A DNA stretch of 64,000 nucleotides from Anseranas semipalmata. Its lineage: Eukaryota > Chordata > Aves > Anseriformes > Anseranatidae. A program made the position numbers and the translations under genes. Of the stretch, positions 61,990 through 64,000 are shown one piece after another; position 1 is the stretch's first letter, and each line of letters starts with the position of its first letter. The DNA lies in assembly GCA_013399115.1 (NCBI GenBank), contig VXAA01004204.1, forward strand, positions 306,315-370,314. The letters run 5' to 3'. The notes beneath the pieces are model-generated. The model had not been told where the DNA came from, searched no databases, and saw only the letters and a list, made by a program, of their open reading frames with translations.

Positions 61990-63625
61990 GTGAAATTAGG
62001 CGAGTTGCTTACCCTTCAAAGTGAAATACTACTCTAGTATTTCTCTGAGGAGAGAAAAGAAGGTCAAACAATAAAGAATAGTTTATAAGCCAGCTAAACA
62101 CTTGCTTTAATATACTGTGAAGGGTGAGATGGGGTAGAATATTTGGCTTTTTTTTTTAATTATTGCAACATTTTTTTAATACATATTTCTTTTGCCAAAG
62201 CATTAAATTAAGAATGTACTAAATCATACTTCCAGCCTGAGATAGAGCAATTGAGAGAGTAGGTTTCTTTGTATATAACACCCACTTATAACTGTATCCA
62301 AGGGAAGGACCTTCCATTTAGGGCAATCAGAACTGTTCATATTTGCCAGAAGTACTACATTAAATTTCTGAAAAGTATCCTGAGAAAAACACAGGGACAA
62401 AATAGTGCTTAGAACAGTATTGTATGAGAAACTGTATAGAATCTCTGACAATCTCACTTTGGTAAAATACTTCAGAGATTTGAGATGCTTGTACTCTCTT
62501 TCAGAAAGCAAAACATTACTTCAGAAATGGTAAAATTATATTCCCTTATGTACCCAGGGATGAGTCAATGAAGTTTCAGCTATAGACAGAAGGTTGAGTT
62601 CTATAAAGAGGAGGAAAACTGGATTTCTCTCTGCAGTTCACTGCCAGAATTTTATCAACATAGAGCTCCCTTTAGCACGTTGCAACAGCAATTGGTACTG
62701 TTCTGTGGGAATTTCCTTGGCCTTGTATGTGCGTAAAAAAGTTTGAAATGAAGACTTATTTTTGAGTGTATTGCTAAACAATAGAACAAATGTACTTTAT
62801 GCTTTGTTTTGACTTACCAAGCTGAAAAACAGTAAGGTCCAGTCAGTCTGAAACAAAAACAGAGTAATGGAAATTTTCAAGTACATTTAATTCCACTACA
62901 GTGACTCTTTCATTATTCAAATACTGCTAGAATATTTTAGAGTTTAAAAACATATCTTAGGTGGAGTACAATTCTTCTGGAGATGTATTGTCACTCCCAA
63001 ATATATACCTCTTTCTGCACCCATCCTCCATTTATTTATTTATTTTAACAGAGGCATTTAATTTGTGCAATTGCAAGCATGAAAGAGAAAAGAAAACAAA
63101 GTCAGTACTGTCTTCTGAAAGCAGACTAATTTGTACCTATTTAAAGGGGAACGCAGAGGGACAACAAAAAAAAACCTTAAACCCCCACCTTCGTATGTGT
63201 CAAAAACAGCTGAGCCTATCCAGAACAAATATTTTGGTGGCTTATGCATGTGGGCAAGTACAAAGTCCTGCTGGTTTACAAAAAAGAAAAACAAACTATT
63301 GAGAATATTTTCTTTAGGCTTATGTTCAGGAGCTTCTCCATCCCTCACTCCCCAGCAATGTTTTGTAATGTGACTTGTAATTGTGATTTTCCCAAGACAT
63401 TCACAGCACTTCTGCTTAGAGTCATCACTTGAAAATAATGGATATTTTTTCCTCCACATTTGCTTAACAGAATGATTCTGAACTCCTGGCAGTAAGATCA
63501 AAGAGACGTTTCACAATTCAGCTCTCTTGTTTAGCATATAACAAGCTCACAGCAACTTCTGAAGGTTAACTATTAGGTATACCTAGTACGTGCACAAACA
63601 TGGAGAAAAGGGGACTGACAGTAAA

Positions 63626-63664
63626 AAACATTGTTTGTTTGATTTTGATTTTGTTTGTTTGTTT
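63626..63664. repeat. (TTTG)n simple repeat
   Basis: Two GTTT blocks separated by ATTTTGATT. Confidence 0.9.
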
Positions 63665-64000
63665 TACTCAGAATTTCCACTGTGAGAGGGAGCTGCTAAC
63701 AAAGTTGACAACATTTTCACCTTACCAGAAAGAAAGGTTGGCTAAAATAAATTTGCATTGAGATCTTTCTTTCTTCCTTTCCTCGCCCCCCTTTATTTTG
63801 CTGGAAGAACACATAATAGTTTGTGTTTTTTTAAATCCAGCTCAGAAGTGGTTTGTGTTCTCATAACTGTTTCTTGCCTGAGCAGATAATGCTTGCCGTT
63901 TTTTTTACTCTATTTAACTTCTGATTCCTTGCCAGACCTTGACTTTATTCTGGTCATGTTTAAGAGTTGAAGGTAATTTATATTGCCTTCTGTGATGTTC

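Larger units (their letters stand above)
52654..64000. other. Unique AT-rich DNA at the 3' end of the window
   Basis: There are simple repeats and one weak exon candidate at 61939. 53400-54080 is less AT-rich and could be an old insertion (see findings). The longest ORF here is 147 codons on the - strand (63058-63501). It has no recognised domain, and an ORF of this length is expected about once by chance in a window of this size and composition. Confidence 0.6.

Noticed and set aside
62630..62700. Exon after CTCTCTGCAG at 62636
   Set aside because: One frame stays open to TTG|GTACTG, but the donor is poor and the peptide has no recognisable character.
63058..63501. 147-codon ORF on the - strand
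   Set aside because: It is the longest non-repetitive ORF, but a rough estimate for AT-rich DNA gives about one of this length by chance in 64 kb. It shows no domain, signal or splice context.
1..64000. CRISPR arrays, prokaryotic operons, phage or bacterial islands
   Set aside because: There are no spaced identical repeats, no dense ORFs and no ribosome binding sites. The sequence is clearly vertebrate nuclear DNA.

Overview
This window reads as vertebrate, most likely avian, nuclear DNA. It is AT-rich and gene-poor, and shows no operons, ribosome binding sites or dense ORFs. Two CR1 LINE fragments of bird type (3' ends near 43243 and 52653) and one degraded copy of an LTR-like element I associate with bird genomes (about 50218-50740) support Sauropsida and probably Aves. 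Recognisable transposon density is low and old, as expected for a bird macrochromosome. No complete gene, tRNA, rRNA or CRISPR array was found. The assembly is a draft: 24 Ns at 14898-14921 and one N at 37480, both beside C or T homopolymers.

The one credible protein-coding feature is an isolated internal exon on the + strand at 30185-30305 (121 nt). It has a good polypyrimidine tract and AG, a single open frame and a consensus GTAAGA donor. I do not recognise the protein. If it is real, most of the window is intron of a large + strand gene. The excess of T-rich over A-rich homopolymers on the + strand is weakly consistent with that. A second, weak 51-nt candidate exon lies at 61939-61989 and is phase-compatible with the first.

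Layout: 1-15914 is mostly unique AT-rich DNA with simple repeats and ancient repeat fossils at 3452 and 12787. At 15915-16544 there is an uninterrupted (TTC)210 tract, followed by (TTA)10. 16575-30184 holds further fossils at 17790, 19326, 22199, 22400, 22553 and 26286. 30185-30305 is the exon. 30306-42254 is unique DNA. 42255-43243 is a CR1 with a reverse-transcriptase remnant and a large internal deletion. 43244-52004 includes a GC-rich block (48588-48975), a hAT-like terminus (49648) and the LTR-like element. 52005-52653 is a better preserved CR1 3' end. 52654-64000 is mostly unique.

Most short ORFs here, up to 147 codons, are what chance gives in 64 kb of AT-rich DNA and are not annotated. 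The features most worth following are the unidentified exon, the very long pure GAA/TTC tract, the unclassified GC-rich block and the set of ancient amniote repeat fossils. Repeat names come from memory of family consensus patterns; no database was searched.
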